Assembly (NCBI GenBank): GCA_903822425.1
Contig: CAIJOY010000031.1
Coordinates: 1-64,000, forward strand
Length of the DNA: 64,000 nucleotides
Direction: 5' to 3'
From: an uncultured Actinomycetes bacterium
GTDB lineage: Bacteria > Actinomycetota > Actinomycetes > Nanopelagicales > Nanopelagicaceae
Positions 37,059-46,247 of the stretch are shown one piece after another; within the stretch, counting starts at the first letter, position 1, and the number at the start of each line of letters is the position of its first letter. A model generated the notes under the pieces. It was not told the DNA's origin, searched no databases, and worked only from the letters and a program-made list of their open reading frames with translations. Position numbers and translations under genes: made by a program.

Positions 37059-38609
37059 CTACTTTGACAACCAAACATTCCGGAAATTGTAATTTCCCGT
37101 TACGAATGGGTGGAAAGCTTGTACCTTGGTTGAGTACGAGTACAAGTTTGGTGCGTAGTACAAAGGCACCATTGGTTGATCGTTATCAAAGGCAACTTGG
37201 ATCTTGTCATAGATCGCTTTGCGCTTTGTTTGATTGTCAATGAGAACCGCGTCATTAGCTAACTTGGCACTCTTTTGATTATCGTAATAAGACCATAGCG
37301 ATGATCCGCCGCCATCGATGAGCCCTGTGAATCGAATCAATTCATCAGGATCGATGATGTCAGTGGTGTCATATCCGAACATGATGTCATATGACTTGTT
37401 ATCACGAGCTGCAGTCCATGCTGATGGATCTAGCTGACTGATCTGAAGAGTGACACCAATTTTGGCAGCTTCACTCTGGAGAATTTGAGCCATTGAGTTC
37501 TGATCAGCGTTTCCGGATGAAACCATGATGGTGGCGCTGAAACCGTTTGGTTGTGTTGAAAGTGCTAGTTCAGCTTTTGCCTTTGTTAAGTCATATGGCA
37601 AGCCCTTGATGCTGGCATTATGTGACCAAGATGAAGGAGACATGTAAGCACCAGCTGGAGTTCCATTACCAAACAGAACAGCTGTAATGATTGCTTTCTT
37701 GTCCACTAACGAAGCAAGTGCTTTGCGGACATGCACATCACTCAATGGCGCCTTGGTGTTGTTGAAAATCAAAAAGTTCACAGCACTGGAATCAAATGCC
37801 GTGACCTTTACGCCAGGAACGTTCTTAAGTGTCTTCACACTTGAAAAGGATGGGAACTCATTAATCTGAGCTTGTCCGCCTTGTACCTGGTTAGCGCGGG
37901 TATTTGCATCAGGAACCAATTTAAATGTTATTGAATCCAAATACGGTTTTCCAGCTTCCCAGTAGTAAGGGTTGCGGACAATCTTAATGAGTTGACCCTT
38001 AGTCCAAGTTGCTAATTTAAATGGCCCTGTTCCGATTGGATGTTTGCCAAATTCATCTTTTGTCTTACCACCGTAGTTATTAGGAATGATGGAATTGGCA
38101 AAGATAGCCATAACAGCAGGAAGTGGTGAGTAAGGAGTCTTTGTTGTGATCGTGACTGTCAATGGGTCTGGTGTTCCAATTTTAGAAATTGAGGAGTTAA
38201 TGAATCCCCAGTTACCAGCGGGATTTGAATTCTCCTGCAATGAAAACTTTACATCTTTGGAAGTCATTGGAGTGCCATCGGAGAACTTCACTCCGCTGCG
38301 AAGTTTGAAAGTCCATGTCAAACCATCTTTAGATGCAGACCATGATGTTGCAAGACTTGGCTTCAAGCTCTTGGCATCCGCTGCTGGTACTAAGAGTGTG
38401 TCGAAGATTTCTTCTACAACCCAGATACCTGCGTTATCAGGTGGGATGCTTGGAGTTAAACTTGATTCAAGATCACCGCGCAAGATTGTGAGATCTCCGC
38501 CTTTGACCGGTGTTGCAGCCGAGGCCACTTGTGAAAAAGTGAACGACACTGGCAGAGCAAGTGCAACAGTAACTGCAGTAACAAGCAGCTTCTTGGAAAC
38601 GATCCTCAT
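37059..38609 (-). CDS. Peptide-type ABC substrate-binding protein, SBP1
   Basis: A 516-aa family 5 solute-binding protein. ATG 38609 follows AAGGAGAGG; the track's 30 extra residues are leader. The signal peptide KKLLVTAVTVALALPVSFTFSQVASA has no lipobox Cys, unusual in an organism presumed to have one membrane. Typical segments are GLTWTFKLRSGVKFSDGTPMTSKDVKFSL and HPIGTGPFKLATW. SBP2 at 42855 is a close paralogue of identical length. Substrate unknown; peptides, or modified sugars, given the FGGY kinase nearby. Confidence 0.92.
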   Translation of the reverse strand: MRIVSKKLLVTAVTVALALPVSFTFSQVASAATPVKGGDLTILRGDLESSLTPSIPPDNAGIWVVEEIFDTLLVPAADAKSLKPSLATSWSASKDGLTWTFKLRSGVKFSDGTPMTSKDVKFSLQENSNPAGNWGFINSSISKIGTPDPLTVTITTKTPYSPLPAVMAIFANSIIPNNYGGKTKDEFGKHPIGTGPFKLATWTKGQLIKIVRNPYYWEAGKPYLDSITFKLVPDANTRANQVQGGQAQINEFPSFSSVKTLKNVPGVKVTAFDSSAVNFLIFNNTKAPLSDVHVRKALASLVDKKAIITAVLFGNGTPAGAYMSPSSWSHNASIKGLPYDLTKAKAELALSTQPNGFSATIMVSSGNADQNSMAQILQSEAAKIGVTLQISQLDPSAWTAARDNKSYDIMFGYDTTDIIDPDELIRFTGLIDGGGSSLWSYYDNQKSAKLANDAVLIDNQTKRKAIYDKIQVAFDNDQPMVPLYYAPNLYSYSTKVQAFHPFVTGNYNFRNVWLSK

Positions 38610-38670
38610 TTGAAACCAACCTCTCCTTGGTCTTGCCCCTGGGGCTACCCCCCGAGGAATTTCTTGCCCA

Positions 38671-38699
38671 TGTCTATTGGGGTTAATACCTGAAGTCAA
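38671..38699 (-). promoter_or_regulatory. Probable sigma-70-type promoter of SBP1
   Basis: TTGACT (38694-38699) and TAGACA (38671-38676) on the minus strand, 17 bp apart, lie 60-90 bp ahead of the SBP1 start codon. They would let SBP1 and the permeases be expressed apart from the M20 gene upstream. Confidence 0.6.
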
Positions 38700-38704
38700 T
38701 AGAT

Positions 38705-39862
38705 CTAACTCAGGAAATTAACGATCGTGGCCTTTAATACTTCAACAGTCTTCACGACTTCAGCTATTTCTACCCATTCATTGGGTGAATGCAAATTGCC
38801 ACCGGTTGGTCCAATAAGAACTGTCGGAACTCCAGCTGATTGCAAGAGTGCGGCATCGGTCCATGCATTCCAACCAATGTCTTGTATGGGCATACCTAAT
38901 ACTTCTTGCGTTGCCCCGTTAAGTGCCTTCAGCAGTGGTTCGCGACCCTGGCCCACAAATGGTTGTCTCTCCATTTTGATGTCAATCTTGGCACGAAAAT
39001 TTGGAAACTCTTTGCGCACTTCATCAAAAATCTTTTCGATATCACTGACACGATTTGCTAAGACTTCACCCGGTTGTGTCCCAATTTCAATTCCCAAAAC
39101 AGTCTGGCTTGGATAGGTCGCATAATCAGTGCCGCCATGAATCGTTGATGTATGGAAAACAGTTACGCCATTTCGTGCATCAGGATGTTTGCGCCATTGA
39201 GTTTCACTCAGGCGATGTAGGCCAAGGACTACAGCCGAAGCGTGAACAATGGAATCAATACCTTCCTCAGGTGCGCAACCATGTGATGCTTTTCCAAAGA
39301 TAGTGATATCGATCCAACCAAAACCTTGATGCTCGGTAACAACAGTAGGTAGAACTGAAGGTTCAATCACAATCGCTGCATCCATTTTGTGATGTTTGAT
39401 CAAGTGTTCGGTACCAATCGAAGCTGCTTCTTCATCGACGACGCACGCTAACAAAACATCGCCTTTAAGCCTTGTGCCACTTCGGACAAGGTCGCGAAGT
39501 GCCAGCATCGCTGCTGCGCACCCAGCTTTGTCATCGACAACCCCAAGTCCATACATGCGATCTCCATCGATCCACGGCTTGAGTGCAACATCTGCCCAAT
39601 TTTGATAACCCACGGTGTCGCTATGAGCATTAATACACAACGTTGGTCCAGATTCTGACCCACGCAAACGTGCCAACATATTAGGACGACCTGGCGTGAC
39701 TTCCTCCAGAGTTACTTCAACACCGGCCTTTGTGAGCCAATCTCCGATGAACTCGGCGATTGCTTTCTCACCCGAACCATCCTTGATTAACCATGGAGTA
39801 ACCGATTCGATTCGAACAAGTTGATCCAGTAAATCAATAACTTCTTGGCGGTCTGTTGTCAT
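38705..39862 (-). CDS. M20-family metallopeptidase (ArgE/DapE-like)
   Basis: A 385-aa di-zinc amidohydrolase or peptidase. The ligands are visible: NAHSDTVG (His/Asp), GLGVVDDKAG (bridging Asp) and VVDEEAASIGTEH (catalytic Glu pair), plus the lid-domain GKASHGCAP. Family members remove acyl groups from amino acids or split dipeptides. ATG 39862 overlaps the FGGY kinase stop (ATGA); the first 17 codons in the track fall within the kinase gene. A role in processing imported material is inferred. Confidence 0.9.
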   Translation of the reverse strand: MTTDRQEVIDLLDQLVRIESVTPWLIKDGSGEKAIAEFIGDWLTKAGVEVTLEEVTPGRPNMLARLRGSESGPTLCINAHSDTVGYQNWADVALKPWIDGDRMYGLGVVDDKAGCAAAMLALRDLVRSGTRLKGDVLLACVVDEEAASIGTEHLIKHHKMDAAIVIEPSVLPTVVTEHQGFGWIDITIFGKASHGCAPEEGIDSIVHASAVVLGLHRLSETQWRKHPDARNGVTVFHTSTIHGGTDYATYPSQTVLGIEIGTQPGEVLANRVSDIEKIFDEVRKEFPNFRAKIDIKMERQPFVGQGREPLLKALNGATQEVLGMPIQDIGWNAWTDAALLQSAGVPTVLIGPTGGNLHSPNEWVEIAEVVKTVEVLKATIVNFLS

Positions 39863-41316
39863 TTTTTCCACTTCATCCGTTCGGTGTCGTTGATATTTTT
39901 GCGTTGGATCCAATAAGCATCGGATCCATCATGCGGGAAAGTGCTTTCTAACTTCATCAAAGCATGTGAGATGTTCAACCCGATTGATTGCGCTGCAACT
40001 ATTGCTGCACCCAGTGCTGAACGATCGGGTTCTTGGCTGATGTTGGCTTCAATCGTGCGCTGGACAGCATTGGCTAATTGTTGGCGGAACCATGGATCAC
40101 TGGCACTCCCACCTGAAACACGAATAGACCCATTGTGCAAACCGATTTCATGCAGTGTTTGTATGCATCGCGCGCTTTCAACAAGAATGCCATCAATTAA
40201 TGATCGAGCGATTTCGGCGCTGGTGTGGCCCACATCTAAACCAGTGAGTGTTCCAGTCAAAGTTGGATCCCATAGAGCACCTTGCTCCCCCGGTGCCAGA
40301 TAGGGCAAAAATGTTGGTAGACGTGAATCATCTGCAGATATTGCCAAAGCGATCAAACTCTCTTCATCTTTAATGTTGAGCAAATTTGCAAGCCATCGAA
40401 TGGCACTACCTGTAGAGAGTAAATCCATTTCCAATCCCCAAGAATCACTATCCACCATTGGCGTGATCAAATATCGGTGTTGCACATCATGGATCGGTGT
40501 ATTGCTAATTCCCAAAATGATCGTACTTGTTCCGCCAACGTAGGCAATATCCCCTGGCGAATCAACACCCATACCAATCGCACCCAGCACCGAATCTGCA
40601 GCGCCAACGCAAACTGCAATATCTCCTTGCAGCCCCAGCGCATCTGCAGCTCTGGCAGTGATGGCAGAAGTGGTTCGTGATGATGCAATTTCCGGAAGTT
40701 CTAGCAGCTTTGAGGTAGTCAAATGTTTGGCGATAATTTCAAAATCCCATTCACCTGTATGGATATCAAAACATCCAAAGCCTGTTGCAGTGCTGGGATC
40801 GGTTAAGTATTTTCCCGTGAGATAAAAGAACAGGTAGTCCTTAGCTCCCAGCAACCGTGTAGAGCGAGCAATACGTTCAGGGTCCACTTTGCACAAGCGC
40901 GCCAACATAGGAAGCAAGTAGCGACCATCAACCCATTGACCAGTAATTTTATAAATATCATCAGCCCCGATGCCGTTGCGAAGTGCATCCCCCTCTGCTT
41001 CGGCTCGACCATCCTCCCACGTGATGGCAGCACCGACTGGGACGCCTTCTCCGTCAACTGTTACTAGCGTTGGCAACATTCCGGAAAGACCGATCGCTTT
41101 CCATTCTTGATCCCCGGTCGAATTTTTAATCTGCGCAACGATTTCTTTGACGCTAGATATCCAATCGCTGGGATTTTGTTCTGATGCCCCAAGTTCTGGA
41201 CGAGCGGTGGGATATTTCGAACTAGCGCGCGCAACAATCTCGCCTGCATCATTGATCGCAACAGCCTTAAGCCCTGAAGTTCCTAAATCAAGGCCTACGA
41301 TCAACCTATTGCTCAT
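39859..41316 (-). CDS. FGGY-family carbohydrate kinase (xylulokinase-like)
   Basis: A 485-aa sugar kinase: the phosphate-binding N-terminal motif IVGLDLGTSGLKAVAIND, the middle signature YVGGTSTIILGIS and the C-terminal RVSGGSASDPWFRQQLANAVQR. Closest in appearance to xylulokinase, but FGGY substrates range over pentuloses, glycerol and polyols. A sugar kinase inside a peptide-transporter operon is odd and hints that the imported compound has a sugar part. Stop overlaps the M20 start by 4 bp. Confidence 0.88.
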   Translation of the reverse strand: MSNRLIVGLDLGTSGLKAVAINDAGEIVARASSKYPTARPELGASEQNPSDWISSVKEIVAQIKNSTGDQEWKAIGLSGMLPTLVTVDGEGVPVGAAITWEDGRAEAEGDALRNGIGADDIYKITGQWVDGRYLLPMLARLCKVDPERIARSTRLLGAKDYLFFYLTGKYLTDPSTATGFGCFDIHTGEWDFEIIAKHLTTSKLLELPEIASSRTTSAITARAADALGLQGDIAVCVGAADSVLGAIGMGVDSPGDIAYVGGTSTIILGISNTPIHDVQHRYLITPMVDSDSWGLEMDLLSTGSAIRWLANLLNIKDEESLIALAISADDSRLPTFLPYLAPGEQGALWDPTLTGTLTGLDVGHTSAEIARSLIDGILVESARCIQTLHEIGLHNGSIRVSGGSASDPWFRQQLANAVQRTIEANISQEPDRSALGAAIVAAQSIGLNISHALMKLESTFPHDGSDAYWIQRKNINDTERMKWKK

Positions 41317-41340
41317 ATGCGCACCTTAGAGCCCCTGGTA

Positions 41341-42711
41341 TTACTTATTGCGCGCAATTGCACTCAGAGCGCCTTGGGCTGCCTCAAGTGTCTTGTTAAT
41401 GTCATCTTCTGAATGAACCAGGGAAACAAAGAGATTCTCCAGGTGGTTAGGGTGGAATAGCACCCCTCTTTGTAACATTTCGCGATACCAACGAGTGAAG
41501 AGTTCCTCACTTGCAAACTTTTCTGCCTCGCGCCAGTTATGAATTGGTTTTTCAGAAAACCACATCTGGAAGACCGTACCGATACCTTCAACGATTACAG
41601 GAATTCCAACATCATTAGCGATTTTGGCTAAGCCATCAGTAAGTTTAAAACCAAGGTTGCGTTGGCGCTCATACAGACCAGGTTCTGCAAGAAGATCCAT
41701 CGTCGCAGAAACCGCTGCGCATTGAATGACGTTGGCGTTATATGTTCCAGAATGTGAATAGCGGCCTTCTGCAATGATGGACATGACCTCTTTGCTTCCA
41801 CCGATTGCTGCAACTGGAAAGCCTCCACCTAATCCTTTAGCAAGTGTGGTCAGATCCGGTGTGACGCCAAACCATTCTTGAGCCCCACCTCGCGAGAATC
41901 TAAATCCAGTAATGACCTCATCAAATATCAATAGCGCGCCGTACTTCTTGGTCTCTGAACGAAGTAGTTCAAGGTATCCCGGCAAAGGCATGATGCAACC
42001 AGTGTTGAGAACTGCAGGTTCTGTAATTACTGCAGCGACTTCATGACCGCGTTCTGCCATTACTTTGATGAAGCTTTCAGGATCATTCCAACTTAAAACA
42101 ATTAACGTATCTTCCAATTCAATAGGCACACCGGGTCCTGACGGGATTGCGCGAGGACGGCGAGCATCTCCGGCAGCTGCAGGATCCACGTGATTACTCC
42201 AATACACAGTGTCTTGCCAGCCGTGATAGTGACCTTCAAATCGAATAATCAATCGGCGCTTAGTGACAGCACGAGATATGCGGATTGCTGAGCCCACTGC
42301 TTCACTGCCCGAGTTGGTAAAGCGAACCATCTCAATGCCAGGAACTGCATCCACAACTTTCTGCGCAGCTTCAATTTCCAATTCATATGGCAAACCAAAA
42401 CAGGTTCCCAGCGATCGAACAGCTTCAACAACGGCCTCTGTTACAACGGGGTTTCTGTGACCCAAAATCATTGGCCCAAGGCCTAGGAGGTAGTCGATGT
42501 ATTCGTGGCCATCGATATCGGTAATTTTAGAACCTAAACCTTGAGCGATAAAAAGCGGATAAGGCTTCCAACCAAAGGGCACAGTGCGCGCACTGCTACC
42601 AGCCCCGCCTGGGATTACCTTGCTAGCTTTAGCAAAAGTTTCCCCAGAGTGTGGTGCCCATTGGGAATACTTCTGGAGAAAATCCGCATCTTCTGCTGCT
42701 CTCGAATTCAA
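41341..42711 (-). CDS. Class III aminotransferase (glutamate-1-semialdehyde aminotransferase-like)
   Basis: A 456-aa PLP enzyme with the GSA-aminomutase pattern: FTNSGSEAVGSAIRISRAVTKRRLIIRFEGHYHGWQD, the Asp in LLIFDEVITGFR and the PLP Lys in LTTLAKGLGGGFPVAAIGG. It is probably not the haem-pathway HemL, since it lies in a catabolic operon and is longer. It may be an amino-sugar or amino-acid aminotransferase. It starts at TTG 42711 behind GAGG; no in-frame ATG lies nearby. Confidence 0.85.
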   Translation of the reverse strand: MNSRAAEDADFLQKYSQWAPHSGETFAKASKVIPGGAGSSARTVPFGWKPYPLFIAQGLGSKITDIDGHEYIDYLLGLGPMILGHRNPVVTEAVVEAVRSLGTCFGLPYELEIEAAQKVVDAVPGIEMVRFTNSGSEAVGSAIRISRAVTKRRLIIRFEGHYHGWQDTVYWSNHVDPAAAGDARRPRAIPSGPGVPIELEDTLIVLSWNDPESFIKVMAERGHEVAAVITEPAVLNTGCIMPLPGYLELLRSETKKYGALLIFDEVITGFRFSRGGAQEWFGVTPDLTTLAKGLGGGFPVAAIGGSKEVMSIIAEGRYSHSGTYNANVIQCAAVSATMDLLAEPGLYERQRNLGFKLTDGLAKIANDVGIPVIVEGIGTVFQMWFSEKPIHNWREAEKFASEELFTRWYREMLQRGVLFHPNHLENLFVSLVHSEDDINKTLEAAQGALSAIARNK

Positions 42712-42763
42712 GTGATGACCTCATCCTTAGTTAAGTGAAATAGTAAAACCGTGGCAAGTGCCT

Positions 42764-42825
42764 GGGGTGGAGTTGCAGGGAGTTTAGATCTCGTAAATCC
42801 AAACGCCCTGCAACTTGTCCTACCC
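42764..42825 (-). promoter_or_regulatory. Long hairpin after SBP2
   Basis: AGTTGCAGGG pairs with CCCTGCAACT (10 bp). Outer GGGGTGGA and TCCTACCCC partly extend the stem, and inner GTTT/AAAC narrow the loop. It separates SBP2 from the aminotransferase gene. No T-tract in the leftward direction, so it may stabilise or process mRNA. Confidence 0.65.
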
Positions 42826-42854
42826 CCGTTTAACCTACGGAACGAACTTATTGC

Positions 42855-44405
42855 TTACTTAGACAACCAAACATTGCGTAGGTTGTAATTTCCAGTCACA
42901 TAGCTATGGAAATTTTGGACTTTCTTGGAGTATGAATACATCTCAGGTGCGTAGTAAAGAGGAACCATTGGAGCGTCAGCTTCGAATTGAACCTGAATCT
43001 TGTCATAGATGACTTTACGCTTTGCTTGGTCTTGAGTCTTCACAGCATCTGCTGCCCACTTAGAAATATTCTTATTGTCATAGTAGGAGAACAAGGAGAA
43101 TGCTCCACCTGTATAAACGGCGTCCACATTGATAATTTCATCTGGATCCATCATGTCTGTCGTAACAGGGACATAGCAGATATCAAATGTCTTATTCATG
43201 CGGGCATCATTCATCGCTGAAGGATCCAACTGTTGGATGTTCAATGTAACGCCAATTTGTGCTGCAGCATTTTGCATGATCTGCGCCAATGAGTTCTGAT
43301 CAACGTTTCCAGAAGCCACTGCAATATTTGCAGTCAAACCTGTTGGAGTTGTTGAAAGAGCTAATTCAGCTTTTGCTTTTGCAACATCAAATTCGCGACC
43401 CTTGATCGCAGCATTGTGTGCCCAACCTGATGGCCACATAAATGCTCCGGCAGGAGTTCCTGCGCCAGCCAAGATAGCGGTGTTGATTGCTTTTTTGTCG
43501 ATGACGTAAGCCAACGCTTTTCTCAAGTGAGGATCGTTGAATGGCGCCTTAGAGTTATTGAAAACCATAAACATTGTGGCGCTAGATGGGAATGCCGAAA
43601 CAGTTACTTTCGACTGACCCTTAAGGGCCTTAACGCTTGAATATGGTGGGAACTCATTAATCTGTGCTTGCCCACCAAGAAGTTGGTTGGCACGCGTATT
43701 TGAATCTGGAACCAAGTTGAAAGTGATTGAGTTCAGATATGGCTTGCCAGCTTCCCAATAGTAAGGATTTTTGACGAGCTTGATCTGTTGTCCGAGAGTC
43801 CACTTACTAATCTTGAAAGGACCAGTTCCAATTGGGTTCTTGCCAAACTCTTCTTGAGTTTTTCCACCATAGTTATATGGGAGAACAGAGTTAGCAAAAG
43901 TAGCAATCGCTGCTGGAAGTGGTGAATACGGATACTTTGTTTTGATCAATACAGTATCTGCGTTAGGTGTTGTAATTTTTGAAATAGAAGCGTTGAGGAA
44001 TCCCCAGTTACTGCCCTTTGTGTTTTCTTCAATAGAGAATTTGACATCCTTTGAAGTCATGGCAGTTCCATCAGAGAACTTCACTCCTTTGCGAAGATTA
44101 AATGTCCAGGTAAGGCCATCCTTAGATTGGCTCCACGTAGTTGCAAGGCCTGGCACAAGGGATTTGCCATCGGCTGCTGGGAATAGCAAAGTGTCGAACA
44201 ATTCCTCTAGCACCCAGATGGATGCATTATCTGGCGGAATGCTTGGCACAAGACTTGTTTCAATATCACCACGTACGACAACTAAGTCGCCACCTTTCAC
44301 AGGTGTACCGGCAGCAGTTGAGGGGCTAGGAATAATGAAGTTCAGCGATGTCACCAAGGAAAGGGCGAAAAACCCAGTCAATGATTTCTTAGTTAGCAAT
44401 TGCAT
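42855..44405 (-). CDS. Peptide-type ABC substrate-binding protein, SBP2
   Basis: A 516-aa family 5 binding protein, colinear with SBP1 along its whole length (for example GLTWTFNLRKGVKFSDGTAMTSKDVKFSI); roughly two thirds of positions agree in the part I compared. The signal peptide ends SPSTAAG, with no lipobox. It has no permeases of its own nearby, so it probably shares DppBCDF with SBP1. Its promoter carries the same palindrome as the malE-type gene at 47639, which suggests control by the GntR/UTRA protein. Confidence 0.92.
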   Translation of the reverse strand: MQLLTKKSLTGFFALSLVTSLNFIIPSPSTAAGTPVKGGDLVVVRGDIETSLVPSIPPDNASIWVLEELFDTLLFPAADGKSLVPGLATTWSQSKDGLTWTFNLRKGVKFSDGTAMTSKDVKFSIEENTKGSNWGFLNASISKITTPNADTVLIKTKYPYSPLPAAIATFANSVLPYNYGGKTQEEFGKNPIGTGPFKISKWTLGQQIKLVKNPYYWEAGKPYLNSITFNLVPDSNTRANQLLGGQAQINEFPPYSSVKALKGQSKVTVSAFPSSATMFMVFNNSKAPFNDPHLRKALAYVIDKKAINTAILAGAGTPAGAFMWPSGWAHNAAIKGREFDVAKAKAELALSTTPTGLTANIAVASGNVDQNSLAQIMQNAAAQIGVTLNIQQLDPSAMNDARMNKTFDICYVPVTTDMMDPDEIINVDAVYTGGAFSLFSYYDNKNISKWAADAVKTQDQAKRKVIYDKIQVQFEADAPMVPLYYAPEMYSYSKKVQNFHSYVTGNYNLRNVWLSK

Positions 44406-44458
44406 CGTTTCTCCTAAACGTCGATGTAGAGGGCACGGTGGGGATCCCGAAACATGAT

Positions 44459-44475
44459 GTTATACTGAGTATAGA
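44459..44475 (-). promoter_or_regulatory. Predicted GntR operator upstream of SBP2
   Basis: GTTATACTGAGTATAGA contains the perfect palindrome TATACTGAGTATA (44461-44473). It differs by one base from the site at 47657-47673. TTGACC lies just upstream on the minus strand, so a bound repressor would cover the core promoter. Confidence 0.7.
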
Positions 44476-44531
44476 TAGGGGTCAATGCTCCAACACGCCT
44501 ATAGATCAAGCCTTAAATGAGCCTATCTCTC

Positions 44532-45344
44532 CTAGTTGAAGACGCCTTCGGTCAGTCCTCTGACGATCTGCTTCTGGGCCAAAGTGGAAAAAATCAGCAC
44601 CGGAATGACTGAGAGCAAGATCGCCGCACTGAGTTGATCCCATCGTAAAGCGGCATAACCCTTATATGCAGAGACCACGATCGGCACTGTCGGGTTTGAA
44701 GATGTGAGAGCAAGTGAGATGGTGACTTCATTCCAAACATTGATTGCCACCAATATCGCAACCGTTGCCACACCAGGTCGAATCAGCGGCAGGTAAATCC
44801 GGCGCAGTGTCACCCATTCACTGCAGCCATCAATTTTGGCAGCTTGTCCTAATTCCTCTGGAATCGTTTTAAAAAATGCCATCAGCAACCACATGCTCAG
44901 CGGTGCCATAAATCCTTGATAAGCAAGTGCCAGACCAATTGCAGTGTCATAAAGCCCCATGTTTTGCAGCACCGAATATAAAGGTAAGGCGATGATGAAA
45001 TCAGGAAAGAGATAGGCAACAAAGAACCAACCTAATAGCCCACTTTTTCTGCGTACTTGTCGCTTGGTCAAAATATATGCTGCAGGAATCGTGACCAAGA
45101 GAGCGATGCTCACGGTGAATAAACCAGTGGCAATGCTCATACGAGTTGCTGCTATGAAATCGCGATCAGACCAGACTGTTGAAAAAGCAGAGAAATTCGG
45201 GTGGTAAAAGAATTTAGGTTGGCCAAAAGATGCTGCTGGATCTTGCGTAGAGAGAATAAATATCCAATACAACGGCGCAATCGTTGCAATGAGTGCGCCA
45301 GCAATCGCGATGACCTTGGCAAAAGGCGAGATGAATTTAAACAT
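44532..45344 (-). CDS. Sugar ABC transporter permease (MalG-like)
   Basis: A 270-aa inner permease with six helices and the EAA loop EELGQAAKIDGCSEWVTLRRIYLPLIRPG. ATG 45344 overlaps the MalF-like stop by 8 bp; the track's extra 21 residues are MalF sequence in another frame. Part of an importer whose ATPase is not encoded here. The next gene, SBP2, has its own promoter. Confidence 0.92.
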   Translation of the reverse strand: MFKFISPFAKVIAIAGALIATIAPLYWIFILSTQDPAASFGQPKFFYHPNFSAFSTVWSDRDFIAATRMSIATGLFTVSIALLVTIPAAYILTKRQVRRKSGLLGWFFVAYLFPDFIIALPLYSVLQNMGLYDTAIGLALAYQGFMAPLSMWLLMAFFKTIPEELGQAAKIDGCSEWVTLRRIYLPLIRPGVATVAILVAINVWNEVTISLALTSSNPTVPIVVSAYKGYAALRWDQLSAAILLSVIPVLIFSTLAQKQIVRGLTEGVFN

Positions 45345-46242
45345 GGCGCCTGCGCCAACGAGCAATGCCCAACACACAGACCACTGCAAGAGCGGTAATA
45401 AATACATAGATGACCAGCATCGTCATGCTCATGCTCATCTGGCTGGCTTTAAATCCCGTGCGATATGCCAAGAGTTGAACAGATTCACTCGATTGTCCCG
45501 GTCCTCCCCCGGTTGCTCCATAGACCAAAGCAAAAAGCTTCAAGCAATCAATCGAGCGGATACCTGCCACGATAAAGATCAGCGGCAACATCAATGGCAG
45601 CGTTATATAACGAAAACTTTTCCATGCGGAGGCACCATCAATTTGAGCGGCTTCGAATGGATCCTTCGGAAGTGCTTGAAGCCCCGCACTTAAAATAATG
45701 AAGACAAATCCGGTTTGCCACCATGTATCCAGCCCTGCAACAGATGTCAGAACTATCTTGGGATCTCCCAAGAGATTCAAATGATCTATCCCTAAGTGAC
45801 CGAGCAATCGGGGAAGTACTCCAATGGTGGGATCCAAAATGATTTTCCATGTCAGAGATACTGCAATTCCAGAGACCATCAAGGGAGCAATCAATATGGA
45901 GCGCACCCACCCAGCATGCCTGCCGATTTTGTGAACTAAGAGAGCCAGAGCAAATCCAATGGTAGTTTCAAAGGTGACAGCCAAGACAGTAAAAAATCCC
46001 GTGCGCCACATGCTCGCCCAGTACTCATGGTTGGCAAAGACATCGGTGTAATTTCTTAGCCCAATAAAGGAGAAGCGATTACCCCAGTTCCAATTAAAGA
46101 AACTCATATAGATCGAGTAGATCAATGGAAATGCGGTGGCAAAGAAGAGCACGGCAACCAGCGGTGCAAGAAAGATCCAAGTCGGCGTATCCGAAGGACT
46201 CGTTCCTGCTTGCCTTGCTTGCCTAAACTTTGCCACCGTCAA
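45337..46242 (-). CDS. Sugar ABC transporter permease (MalF-like)
   Basis: A 301-aa permease: six helices after a short cytoplasmic N-terminus, with coupling loop PKDPFEAAQIDGASAWKSFRYITLPL. The start is TTG 46242, five bases after the binding-protein stop; GTG 46236 is a possible alternative. Works with the MalG-like protein. Confidence 0.92.
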   Translation of the reverse strand: MTVAKFRQARQAGTSPSDTPTWIFLAPLVAVLFFATAFPLIYSIYMSFFNWNWGNRFSFIGLRNYTDVFANHEYWASMWRTGFFTVLAVTFETTIGFALALLVHKIGRHAGWVRSILIAPLMVSGIAVSLTWKIILDPTIGVLPRLLGHLGIDHLNLLGDPKIVLTSVAGLDTWWQTGFVFIILSAGLQALPKDPFEAAQIDGASAWKSFRYITLPLMLPLIFIVAGIRSIDCLKLFALVYGATGGGPGQSSESVQLLAYRTGFKASQMSMSMTMLVIYVFITALAVVCVLGIARWRRRHV

Positions 46243-46247
46243 TTAAA

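Noticed and set aside
41341-42711. Haem-pathway glutamate-1-semialdehyde aminomutase (hemL)
   Set aside because: The fold matches, but length and operon setting point to a catabolic class III aminotransferase.
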